64,000 nucleotides of DNA from Corallococcus sp. CA053C (GTDB taxonomy: Bacteria > Myxococcota > Myxococcia > Myxococcales > Myxococcaceae). The translations under genes were made by a program, and so were the position numbers. Shown here piece after piece: positions 33,418-41,505 of the stretch. Each line of letters begins with the position of its first letter. The first letter of the stretch is position 1. Under the pieces are notes generated by a model. It did no database searches, was not told the origin of the DNA, and was given only the letters and a program-made list of their open reading frames with translations. The DNA lies in contig NZ_RAWA01000004.1 in the NCBI RefSeq assembly GCF_003611675.1, positions 17,958 to 81,957 on the forward strand, in the 5' to 3' direction.

Positions 33418-35268
33418 ATGATCCGCAGGCTGCTGCCCACCCTCGTCGCCCTCGTGCTCGGCCTTGCCGGGCTCGGGGTCGGTCTGGGCCAGCTCCACCG
33501 CATCTTCGCCGCCGAGCGCGAGGATGCACGGGCCTCGCTCCAGTCCCGGCGCGAGGCCCTGGAGCAGTACGCCCGCGTCTCGCTGGGACAGGCGCTGCGT
33601 GAAGGACTGGAGGCCGCGCGCCCCACCCTGGAGGCGGCGAAGGAGGATCCGCTGATGGCCGCGCCGGGGCTGTACCTGCGCGAGCAGGGCGAACAACTGC
33701 TGCCCCGGCTGGCCCTCTTCGACACGGCCGGGGACTCGCCCGCGAAGGACCGCTACGCGAGGCTGCGCGCGGACACGGAGGTCGCGGACGAGGACGAGGG
33801 ACCGTGGAAGGAGCGGCTGGAGCAGATGGTCAGCGTGGAGCGGGCGCTGGCGGCGCAGGACCGCAAGGGCACGCTGCTGGCATTGATGGCGCTGTTGCAG
33901 CACCGCACCCGCTTCGTGCTCGCGTCCACGCGCGACCTGCCGTCGCTGCTGGTGGTGCTGGAGGACGTGGCGGCGCGAGGCGACGTGGTGCCGGACCTGA
34001 TGCGGGGACTGGTGCGCGACGGCCTGTTGGATGGTCAGGGCGGGGGACGGCTGGAGGGAATGCAGCGGTGGGTGCTGCTCAAGCGCTCGCGCTTCACGCG
34101 CGAGGACTTCGACTTCCTGCGCGGCCGGGTGGCGGCGCTCTCCCTGCGCGTGGGCGTGCCGGTGGCGGACTTCGAGACGCGGTCCCGGGAGCTGGCCGCC
34201 ACGCCGCTGGACCTGCCGGAGGCCGTCGTGGAGCCCGTGCTGGTGCGCGCCGGCTGGTACCTGGAGCCCACCGAACAGCGCGGCGTGCGCGGCGTGGCGT
34301 TGGACCTGCCGGGCCTGCTGGAGGGACTCACCCGCGAGATGCGGGAGCGCGGGTTGCTGGAGGCGGATGGGCGCGTGGTGCTGCCGGGGAGCGCGCCGGT
34401 GCTGTCGCTCGCATCGCTGCCGGTCGCGGTGGAGTCGGCCGCCTGGGCGCAAGGCGAGGCGGCGCTGGCCAACCGCTACCGGCTCAAGTCGCTGATGCTG
34501 GCGCTGTGCGCGGCGCTGGCGCTCACCATCGCGGCGCTGGCCTTCGTGGCGCAGCACCGCAAGTACCGCTTCCTGGAGCTGAAGAGCGACTTCGTGGCCA
34601 CGGTGTCGCACGAGCTGCGCACGCCGCTGGCCTCCATCCGCCTGCTCGCGGAGACGCTGGAGTGGCGGGTGGCGGAGGGCGCGGACGCGAAGGACTACCC
34701 GGCGCGCATCATCCGCGAGGCGGACGGGCTGGGCTTCCTGGTGGAGAACCTGCTGTCCTTCAACCGCATCGACAAGGGCCGCTGGGTGCCCCGGCTCGCG
34801 CCGGTGCGGCTGGACGAGCTGGTGTCCGGGCTGCGCCGCGACCTGGAGTCCGGCGCCCCGGTGCCGGTGGAGCTGACGGCGGACGTGGACGAGCGCGAAT
34901 TGAACGCGGACGCGCAGCTCTTGAAGCTGCTCCTCGCGAACCTGGCGCGCAACGCCTGCGCGTACAACACCCGCAGCCCCGTGCGCCTGCACGTGGCGAC
35001 GCTGCCGGGCGGCCGGGTGCGCTTCACGGACAACGGCACCGGCATCCCGGAGGCCGAGTGGGAGCGCGTCTTCGGCGAGTTCTACCGGCTGTCCGGCCGC
35101 AGTGGCCGCGAGGTGCCCGGCAGCGGACTGGGGCTCGCGCTGTGCCGGCGCATCGCCCGGCTGCACGGGGGCACGCTGCGCGTGGCGGCCTCCAGCGCGG
35201 AGGGCACCACCTTCGAATTGACCCTTCCTGAGTACCCCTCCGCAGCACGGAGCCCGAGCCCCGCATGA
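33418..35268 (+). CDS. Membrane sensor histidine kinase
   Basis: A 616-residue sensor with one N-terminal helix (~5-25), a large periplasmic region of ~330 residues with no recognised fold, and a second helix (357-378). The kinase core follows with phospho-acceptor His398 in VSHELRTPL, an N-box LARNACAYN, DNGTGIP and GSGLGLAL. It lies between the VWA gene (12 bp upstream) and an OmpR-type regulator that it overlaps by 4 nt (ATGA). Confidence 0.92.
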   Translation: MIRRLLPTLVALVLGLAGLGVGLGQLHRIFAAEREDARASLQSRREALEQYARVSLGQALREGLEAARPTLEAAKEDPLMAAPGLYLREQGEQLLPRLALFDTAGDSPAKDRYARLRADTEVADEDEGPWKERLEQMVSVERALAAQDRKGTLLALMALLQHRTRFVLASTRDLPSLLVVLEDVAARGDVVPDLMRGLVRDGLLDGQGGGRLEGMQRWVLLKRSRFTREDFDFLRGRVAALSLRVGVPVADFETRSRELAATPLDLPEAVVEPVLVRAGWYLEPTEQRGVRGVALDLPGLLEGLTREMRERGLLEADGRVVLPGSAPVLSLASLPVAVESAAWAQGEAALANRYRLKSLMLALCAALALTIAALAFVAQHRKYRFLELKSDFVATVSHELRTPLASIRLLAETLEWRVAEGADAKDYPARIIREADGLGFLVENLLSFNRIDKGRWVPRLAPVRLDELVSGLRRDLESGAPVPVELTADVDERELNADAQLLKLLLANLARNACAYNTRSPVRLHVATLPGGRVRFTDNGTGIPEAEWERVFGEFYRLSGRSGREVPGSGLGLALCRRIARLHGGTLRVAASSAEGTTFELTLPEYPSAARSPSPA

Positions 35269-35972
35269 GCGCCACCGCCCCCACCCTCCTCGTCGTGGAG
35301 GACGACCCGAACCTGCGGCTCGCGCTGCGGGACAACCTGGAGCACCAGGGTGGCTACACCGTGGAGGAGGCCGCCACGGTGAAGGAGGCGCGCGAGCACC
35401 TGGCCCGCCGCGACTTCCAGCTCATCCTCCTGGACGTGATGCTCCCGGACGGCGACGGCTATGCGCTGTGCCGCGCGCTGCGCGAGGAGGGCGTGAGCGT
35501 GCCGGTGCTGATGCTCACCGCGCGCACGCTGGAGGAGGACGTGGTGCGCGGCTTCGAGGTGGGGGCGCAGGACTACCTGGGCAAGCCCTACCGGCTGCGC
35601 GAATTGCTGGCGCGGGTGGGCGCGCAGGTGAAGCGCGCGGGCGCCGTGCCTCCTTCGAAGCTGCTGCGCTTCGCGGGCTACAGCGTGGACCTGGACCGGC
35701 GACGGGTGGAGACGCCGGAGGGCGCGGAGGTGGACCTGACGCGCAAGGAGTTCGACCTGCTGGCCTTCTTCGTGCGCGAGCGCGAGCGGGCGCTGCGGCG
35801 CGACGAAATCCTGGATGCAGTCTGGGGCACGGACGTGGTGGTGGATCCGCACACGGTGGACAACTTCGTCTCCAGCCTGAAGCGCAAGCTGAAGTGGACC
35901 AGCGCGTCGCGCTTCTCCCTCCAGACGGTGCGCGGCGTGGGCTACCGGCTGGAGGTAGAGAAGGGCTCCTGA
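35265..35972 (+). CDS. OmpR/PhoB-family response regulator
   Basis: A 235-residue regulator. The receiver domain (1-120) has acidic VEDD, phospho-acceptor Asp57 in LLDVMLPDGDG, and Lys in GKPYRLREL. A winged-helix DNA-binding domain follows (LTRKEFDLLAFFVRERERALRRDEIL, VDNFVSSLKRKL, TVRGVGYRLE). It is translationally coupled to the upstream kinase, which should phosphorylate it. The discoidin/propeller lipoprotein 136 bp downstream is a plausible target. Confidence 0.93.
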   Translation: MSATAPTLLVVEDDPNLRLALRDNLEHQGGYTVEEAATVKEAREHLARRDFQLILLDVMLPDGDGYALCRALREEGVSVPVLMLTARTLEEDVVRGFEVGAQDYLGKPYRLRELLARVGAQVKRAGAVPPSKLLRFAGYSVDLDRRRVETPEGAEVDLTRKEFDLLAFFVRERERALRRDEILDAVWGTDVVVDPHTVDNFVSSLKRKLKWTSASRFSLQTVRGVGYRLEVEKGS

Positions 35973-36000
35973 GGCCCGGTCCACCCCACCGCCTGCCGCT

Positions 36001-36034
36001 TTCGTCCCGCGCTCCGGAGGGTTCGTCACATAAC
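36001..36034 (+). promoter_or_regulatory. 34-bp conserved upstream element, copy 1
   Basis: Identical at 27 of 34 positions to 41360-41393. Core shared parts are TCCCGCGCTCC and CACAT. It starts 29 bp after the regulator stop and ~108 bp before the lipoprotein start. Probably a promoter or shared regulator site. Confidence 0.55.
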
Positions 36035-36108
36035 GCCCCGTCGCCCTGAAGCGGACGGCTACTCCTTCGAACGCCCTGCACCCTTCGCACGGCTTCCGAG
36101 GAGTCACC

Positions 36109-37974
36109 GTGAAAGTCTTCCGCACCGTCCGAAGCACCTTCCTTGCGAGCGCGCTCGTCCTGACGTCCCTTCCCGGCTGCCAGGGCGAGGACGTCCCGGC
36201 CCCCGCGCCCGGGGAGGAAATCCAGTCCACCCCCCAGGCGCTCACCTGCGCCATCGCGGTGCCGGCCATGACGGGCTCCACGACCCCTTCGGGCAGCGTG
36301 ACGCGTTCGGGGGTCTACAGCGCCTCCTACGAGGCCTGGCAGGCGTTCGACGCGAACAACGGCTCGCTGTGGATCTCCGCGGTGAACCAGACGCCCGCAT
36401 GGATCGGCTATCAGGTGCCCGCCGGCACCGCCGCGATCCACCGCTATGCCCTGGCCTTCGCCAACGGCCCCAGCCTCGTCACCCGCGCGCCGAAGGACTG
36501 GACGTTCCAGGGATGGAATGGTTCGTCATGGGTGGTGCTGGATACGCGCACGAACCAGACCGGCTGGGGCGGTTTCGAGCGGCGTGAGTTCACGCTGGCC
36601 GCGCCCGCGTCCTACAGCCAGTACCGCCTGCACGTGACGGATGACAACGACACCCGTGCGGGCGTGGTCGTCATCTCCCTCAACCGTCTGGAGTTGATCA
36701 GCTGCGTGAACGACGGAATCACGAATCCCGTCACGGCCCTGTGGACGCGGACCTCCGGCGTGGCGGGGGTCCCCGTGCGCGTGCACGACCTCGTGGGAGA
36801 CCCGGCCGGGCGCTCCTACGTCACGGGCTTCACGACGGGCGGCCTGGACGGCAACCCGCTCATCGGGGGAATGGATGCCTTCCTCCACGCGCGCGACTGG
36901 AACGGCGACCGCATCTGGTCGCTCCAGCTCGGCGCGCCGGAGAGCGTCACCCTGGGGTACGGCATCGCGACGAACCGGACCTGGGAGGAGATCTACGTGG
37001 GCGGGTTCACGGACGGGTCCATGGACGGCACGCCGAAGGTCGGCGTCCGGGAGGCCTTCGTGACGAAGTACCGCTACACCGGCGTCCGGCAGTGGACCCG
37101 GCAGCTTGGCGCGGCAGGTGCCTCCGTGGAGGGCTATGACGTCGCGGTCGACATCGCGGACAATGCCTTCCTCGTGGGCTCCGTGGATGGCGGCCTGGAT
37201 GGGAACACGCGCGTCGGCACCCACGATGCCTTCGTGACGAAGTACGACGCCGCGGGGAACAAGCTGTGGACCCGGCAGACGGGCGCGGGGGGCCAGACGA
37301 CGATGGGACGGCGGGCGGCCACCGACGCGTCCGGCAATGTCTATGTTTCAGGTTGGACGACGGGCGGGCTGGACGGGAATGTCCGCATGGGCGCGCAGGA
37401 CTTCTTCGTCATGAAGTACGACGGCGCCGGCAACAAGCTGTGGACCCGGCAGCTCGGGTCCGCCGGCAACAATGTCTGGCTTTATGGCGCCGCGACGGAT
37501 GCGGCGGGCAATGTCTACCTCACGGGCCAGAGCGGCGGCGGTCTGGATGGGAATCCGAATCCCACCCCGGGAGGGGATGCCTACCTGGCCAAGTACGACC
37601 CTTCGGGCAACCGGCTGTGGACCCGGGAGTTCAGCGCGGCGAATGGCATCTGGGCCTCGGGCATCTTCATCGACACGACGGGTGTCTATGTGAGCGGCGG
37701 CGCGCAGGGAGACGTGGGCAACCTGTCCAACGCCACGTTCATCAAGGGGCACAACTACGTCGCGAAGTTCGACACGGCGGGCAACCGGCTGTGGGTGGTC
37801 CAGCAGAATCCGGCGGTGTTGGCGGCGGGAGGGCAGGCCCCCGTCTACAGCAATGGCGTGAACCGGGAGGCCAACGGCAACCTCTACCTGGGCGGCTATA
37901 CGGAGGGGAACTTCGGCGGCAACACGCTCGTGGGGCAGTCCGACGCGTTCGTGACGAAGCTTCCGGCGCCCTGA
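36109..37974 (+). CDS. Lipoprotein with discoidin-like domain and beta-propeller-type repeats
   Basis: A 621-residue lipoprotein (lipobox LPGC near residue 24). Residues ~50-200 form a discoidin/F5-8C-like domain (YEAWQAFDANNGSLWIS, IGYQVPAG, YRLHVTDDNDTR). About seven SBBP-type repeats follow, with the recurring pattern D-A-F-V-T-K-Y-D-A-A-G-N-K-L-W-T-R-Q, GxVYVSGxTxGGLDGN. Its N-terminal half is paralogous to that of the protein at 41506. The GTG start has GAGGAG seven bases upstream. Likely a cell-surface adhesion or binding protein. Confidence 0.88.
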   Translation: MKVFRTVRSTFLASALVLTSLPGCQGEDVPAPAPGEEIQSTPQALTCAIAVPAMTGSTTPSGSVTRSGVYSASYEAWQAFDANNGSLWISAVNQTPAWIGYQVPAGTAAIHRYALAFANGPSLVTRAPKDWTFQGWNGSSWVVLDTRTNQTGWGGFERREFTLAAPASYSQYRLHVTDDNDTRAGVVVISLNRLELISCVNDGITNPVTALWTRTSGVAGVPVRVHDLVGDPAGRSYVTGFTTGGLDGNPLIGGMDAFLHARDWNGDRIWSLQLGAPESVTLGYGIATNRTWEEIYVGGFTDGSMDGTPKVGVREAFVTKYRYTGVRQWTRQLGAAGASVEGYDVAVDIADNAFLVGSVDGGLDGNTRVGTHDAFVTKYDAAGNKLWTRQTGAGGQTTMGRRAATDASGNVYVSGWTTGGLDGNVRMGAQDFFVMKYDGAGNKLWTRQLGSAGNNVWLYGAATDAAGNVYLTGQSGGGLDGNPNPTPGGDAYLAKYDPSGNRLWTREFSAANGIWASGIFIDTTGVYVSGGAQGDVGNLSNATFIKGHNYVAKFDTAGNRLWVVQQNPAVLAAGGQAPVYSNGVNREANGNLYLGGYTEGNFGGNTLVGQSDAFVTKLPAP

Positions 37975-37988
37975 GTTGAAGTGGAGAG

Positions 37989-38021
37989 GACAGCGCGGTG
38001 GCGGGGGCCCGCCGCGCTGTC
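37989..38021. terminator. Bidirectional terminator between convergent genes
   Basis: GACAGCGCGGTGG pairs with CCGCCGCGCTGTC (13 bp with one G-T), loop CGGGGGC. It lies between two convergent genes and overlaps the minus-strand stop codon. A short T/C-rich run follows. Confidence 0.6.
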
Positions 38022-39351
38022 ACTCCTCCGCTTCGGCGGGGATGCCCATGACAATGGCGCGGGAGCGGGTGCGCTGCTCGCCCTCGGGGTCGGAGGCGAG
38101 GAACGCGGCCAGCCGCGCGCGGGCCTCGGTGTAGCGACGCAGGGCGACGAGGGAGGCGATCTCCAGGCCCCGCGCATCCCGATACTCATTGAGCTCCTGG
38201 GAGGTGTTCCCCGCGCCCCAGTTCGCGATGAAGGCACGGCAGGGGGCGAGTGCCTCCGGGTAGAACCTCCCGGTTCCCGGCAGGTCGCAGCGCCGGAAGT
38301 CGAGGCTCCGGCGGACCTTCGCGGTGGGCTGGCCAAGACCTTCGAGTCGGGCCATCTCCCGCGCGGCTGTTTCCTCCTCCTTTCGGAGTTCGGCCTGCAT
38401 CTCCCGCCGGCCCTGCTCCACCGAGGCGCGGTGGACGACGGTGCTCCGCACGAGGCTGTCCACCGCGGGTGCCAGGGCGCTGTCCGGATACGTCCGCAGG
38501 AAGGCAGGGCCGTCACCCAGCACGGCGTCCCACTGGTTCAGGTTCCGCAGGGCGGAGAGCCGCAACCAGGCGGCCTGCTCGGCCGGAAGGCGTCCCTCGT
38601 GACGGGGCAGGTCCAGACGGGAGACGAGGTCCGCGTCCCGGACGAGTGAGCGCCAGCGCTCCCGGGTGGAATGGGCATCGAGCAGCACCAGCGCCGCCGC
38701 GGATCGCTCCGCGGGAGGGAGACTCGCGTCTTCGATGACCGCGCGCAGTCGCTCGACCTGGGCTGACGGAGCCGGAAGGGGCTGGCGCACGAGGGCCACG
38801 GGCCGTGGCTCCACACGGGCCAGGGCGCCCTGCAACCGCGACGGGGAAGGCAACGAACGCGCGTCCGCCTTCGCGGGTGGGGAGGGCACCGAAGGCGATA
38901 CGGAGCGCGCCGTCATGCTTTCGGATGCGGCCTGAGCGGACAGCAAGTCAGGACGTGGCTCAACTCCTTCGGATGCGGCCTGCGCGGTGGGCAAGCCAGG
39001 GCGTGCATTCGCACCTGCCGGTTCACCCTGCACTGCGAGCGAAGTCGGGGCCTGCGCGGGTGGAGCGGCCGGGCGCCGCAGGAAGACCGCGACCCCGGGC
39101 AGCGCGAGCCCCACGGCCACCAGCAGGGCGGTGAGCACCGTGGACGCACGGCGCCCCCTCGCCTCGCGACCCTCGGCGGACGTCTCGGGCTCATCCTCGC
39201 CCTGCACGTACAGCGTGCCGTCCCGTGGCTCGGGCGGACGGGCGGGCAGGTCGTCATCGGGGTCAGGCCCCGGGGGGCTTCGGGTCACGGCGCGGCGGGA
39301 CGTTAGCCGAAGCGCCCCACCCTTTCCCGTCAGCCTCCCCGCACCCGACAC
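38020..39351 (-). CDS. Single-pass membrane protein of unknown function (anti-sigma-like layout)
   Basis: A 443-residue protein: an acidic/proline-rich cytoplasmic N-part (DPDDDLPARPPEPRDG), one membrane helix (~72-90, TVLTALLVAVGLALPGVAVFL), a long Pro/Ala/Ser-rich spacer with near-repeats (AQAASEGVEPRPDLLSAQAASES), and a helical C-terminal region resembling TPR-type repeats. The layout fits an anti-sigma-type or periplasmic scaffold protein, but no zinc-binding motif or partner sigma gene is seen. The GTG start at 39351 has GGAGG just upstream; a GTG at 39288 is the alternative. Divergent from the LytS-like kinase. Confidence 0.68.
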   Translation of the reverse strand: MSGAGRLTGKGGALRLTSRRAVTRSPPGPDPDDDLPARPPEPRDGTLYVQGEDEPETSAEGREARGRRASTVLTALLVAVGLALPGVAVFLRRPAAPPAQAPTSLAVQGEPAGANARPGLPTAQAASEGVEPRPDLLSAQAASESMTARSVSPSVPSPPAKADARSLPSPSRLQGALARVEPRPVALVRQPLPAPSAQVERLRAVIEDASLPPAERSAAALVLLDAHSTRERWRSLVRDADLVSRLDLPRHEGRLPAEQAAWLRLSALRNLNQWDAVLGDGPAFLRTYPDSALAPAVDSLVRSTVVHRASVEQGRREMQAELRKEEETAAREMARLEGLGQPTAKVRRSLDFRRCDLPGTGRFYPEALAPCRAFIANWGAGNTSQELNEYRDARGLEIASLVALRRYTEARARLAAFLASDPEGEQRTRSRAIVMGIPAEAEE

Positions 39352-39395
39352 GGTTCCTCCGCTACGCTGCGAACCCTGGGGGTGTCAGGAACACC

Positions 39396-40523
39396 ATGCC
39401 GCACGGGGGAGTGCTGGAGGCAGTGGAACGCCGGGCCTCGATGCGGCGGGTCTGGCTGTGGGGCATGGCCGCGGGCTTCCTCGGCGCGGTCCCCCATGCC
39501 CTGCGCGCCTACGCCGAGGAGCCCCAGGACTTCTTCTTGAAGCTCGCGCTCGCGCTGGTGCCCTACAGCGCGTGGGCATTGCTCGGGCCGCTGGTCCTCG
39601 CCGTCTTCCAACGCATTCCCCCCGAACCTCCCCGGCTGGCGCGTCACCTGGGCGTGCTGCTGGTCGCGGGAGCAGGCTTCGTCCAGGTGCACCTGCTGCT
39701 GCTCGCGCCCGTCCTCGCGGCGCTCCAGCAATGGAGCGCGCACGGGGTGTCGTTCACGCAAGGCGTGTGGCGACTGCTCCTCGAGCGCGGCGCGCTGGGC
39801 TACTTCGAATACCTGCTCTTCCTCGCCGCCTGGTCCGCGCTGCGCACGACGCGGCGCCTGCGGGAGCGCGAGCTGGCGGAGTCGCGCCTCGCGGTCCAGC
39901 TCGCGGAGGCCCGGCTCCAGGCGTTGAGGGCGCAGCTGGATCCGCACTTCCTCTTCAACACGCTGAACGCGGTGGCGGGGTTGGTCCGCCAGCAGCGCAA
40001 CCCGGAGGCGGTGGAGGCCCTGGCGGAGCTGGGACACCTGCTGCGCGCGAGCCTGGAGGGCCGGGGGGACCACGAGGTGCTGCTGGAGGACGAGCTGGAG
40101 CTGGTGCGGCGCTTCCTGGGCATCGAACAGCTCCGCTTCGGCGGACACCTGGAAGTCCACCTGACGCCCGCGCCGGACACGCTGCGGGCCCGGGTGCCCG
40201 CCCTCATCCTCCAGCCGCTGGTGGAGAACGCCATCAAGCACGGCATCGCCCGCCGCGCGGGCCGGGGCCACCTGCACGTGAGCACCACGCGGCAGGGCCC
40301 CCGCCTGCTGCTCGAAGTGCGGGACGACGGGCCGGGCCTGCGGGCGGGAGGCGCCGGAGGCACGGGCATCGGCGTGGCCAACACCCGCGCCCGCATCCGG
40401 CAGCTCTACGGCGAGCGCTATGGTCTGACGCTGGAGGACCTGCCCGGCGGTGGCGTGCTGGCGAAGGTGGAGCTGCCATTCGTGGAGGAAAGGCCAGACA
40501 TGACGCGGGGTCCTCGTGCTTGA
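39396..40523 (+). CDS. LytS-family sensor histidine kinase
   Basis: A 375-residue kinase with four hydrophobic segments between ~20 and ~150, then a His-kinase core of the LytS/YehU type: LRAQLDPHFLFNTLNA contains the phospho-acceptor His, LILQPLVENAIKHGI is the N-box, and GTGIGVANTRARI the glycine box. No separate periplasmic domain is present, so sensing probably occurs within the membrane. The ATG at 39396 has AGGA upstream. It overlaps the LytTR regulator by 8 nt. Confidence 0.9.
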   Translation: MPHGGVLEAVERRASMRRVWLWGMAAGFLGAVPHALRAYAEEPQDFFLKLALALVPYSAWALLGPLVLAVFQRIPPEPPRLARHLGVLLVAGAGFVQVHLLLLAPVLAALQQWSAHGVSFTQGVWRLLLERGALGYFEYLLFLAAWSALRTTRRLRERELAESRLAVQLAEARLQALRAQLDPHFLFNTLNAVAGLVRQQRNPEAVEALAELGHLLRASLEGRGDHEVLLEDELELVRRFLGIEQLRFGGHLEVHLTPAPDTLRARVPALILQPLVENAIKHGIARRAGRGHLHVSTTRQGPRLLLEVRDDGPGLRAGGAGGTGIGVANTRARIRQLYGERYGLTLEDLPGGGVLAKVELPFVEERPDMTRGPRA

Positions 40524-41337
40524 AGCAGACCGTCGGGAAGGCTGGCGCGTGCTGGTGGTGGACGACGAGCAGCTGGCCCGGGACAGCGTGAAACACCTGC
40601 TCGCCCAGGCGCCGGAAGTCACCGCCGTGCACGAATGCCAGGGAGGCCGCGAGGCCGTGGACTTCATCCTGCGGGAGCGTCCGGACCTGGTGTTCCTGGA
40701 CGTGCAGATGCCGGAGGTGGATGGCTTCGACGTGCTGCGCGAAGTGGGCGTGGAGCGGATGCCGCCCGTCATCTTCGTGACGGCCTTCGACCGGTACGCG
40801 GTGCGTGCCTTCGAGGCGAACGCGCTGGACTACCTGCTCAAGCCCTACAGCGACCAGCGCTTCCGGGACGCGCTGGAGCGAGCCCGTCAACAGCGCGCCC
40901 AGGGACAGGACCGGGAGCTGTTGAAACACCTCTCAGCCCTGCTCGAACAGCACCGGGCGCCCCCGCCCCCTCCCGAACCCTCGCGGACGTCCGGCGGCGG
41001 TCCGGTGGAGCGCATCGCGGTGAAGACGGGCGGCAAGGTGTTGCTCATCCCCGTCGAGGAGCTGGACTGGTGCGAGGCGGAGGGCAACTACGTGGTGCTG
41101 CACGCGGGGGCCCGCAAGCCCATGCTCCGCGAGACGCTGGCCCAGGTGGAGCAGTGGTTGGATCCGCGCCGCTTCGTGCGCGTCCACCGCTCCGTGCTGG
41201 TCAACGTGGACCGCATCCGTGAGCTGGAGCCGGACGTGGACAAGGGCTGGGTGGTGGTGCTCCGCGACGGGACCCGGCTCCGATTGAGCCCCGGACGCAA
41301 GGCCGCGGTGGAGGCCCTGCTGCGCCAGTCGTTCTGA
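40516..41337 (+). CDS. LytTR-family response regulator
   Basis: A 273-residue regulator with receiver domain (VVDDEQLAR, phospho-Asp in LVFLDVQMPEVDG, LLKPY), a Pro/Gln-rich linker (~145-165), and a LytTR DNA-binding domain (IPVEELDWCEAEGNYVVLHAG, LDPRRFVRVHRSVLVNVDRIRELE, LSPGRKAAV). The GTG start lies inside the upstream kinase gene. Its target is plausibly the discoidin lipoprotein 168 bp downstream. Confidence 0.93.
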   Translation: MLEADRREGWRVLVVDDEQLARDSVKHLLAQAPEVTAVHECQGGREAVDFILRERPDLVFLDVQMPEVDGFDVLREVGVERMPPVIFVTAFDRYAVRAFEANALDYLLKPYSDQRFRDALERARQQRAQGQDRELLKHLSALLEQHRAPPPPPEPSRTSGGGPVERIAVKTGGKVLLIPVEELDWCEAEGNYVVLHAGARKPMLRETLAQVEQWLDPRRFVRVHRSVLVNVDRIRELEPDVDKGWVVVLRDGTRLRLSPGRKAAVEALLRQSF

Positions 41338-41359
41338 CTTCGTCCCAACCGGCGGACGT

Positions 41360-41393
41360 TTCATCCCGCGCTCCAGCGGTTCCGACACATCAC
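41360..41393 (+). promoter_or_regulatory. 34-bp conserved upstream element, copy 2
   Basis: Matches 36001-36034 at 27 of 34 positions. It begins 22 bp after the LytTR regulator stop and ends ~112 bp before the lipoprotein start, a layout very like copy 1. Confidence 0.55.
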
Positions 41394-41505
41394 TTCACGG
41401 TGCGCACGGACGCGCCCGTACAACGACGGCACGGCCCAACGCTCGCGCAGCCCGCGCGAGAGCGCCCGGGCCGTCACCTGAAGCGATGGCTGCAAGGAGC
41501 ACCGC

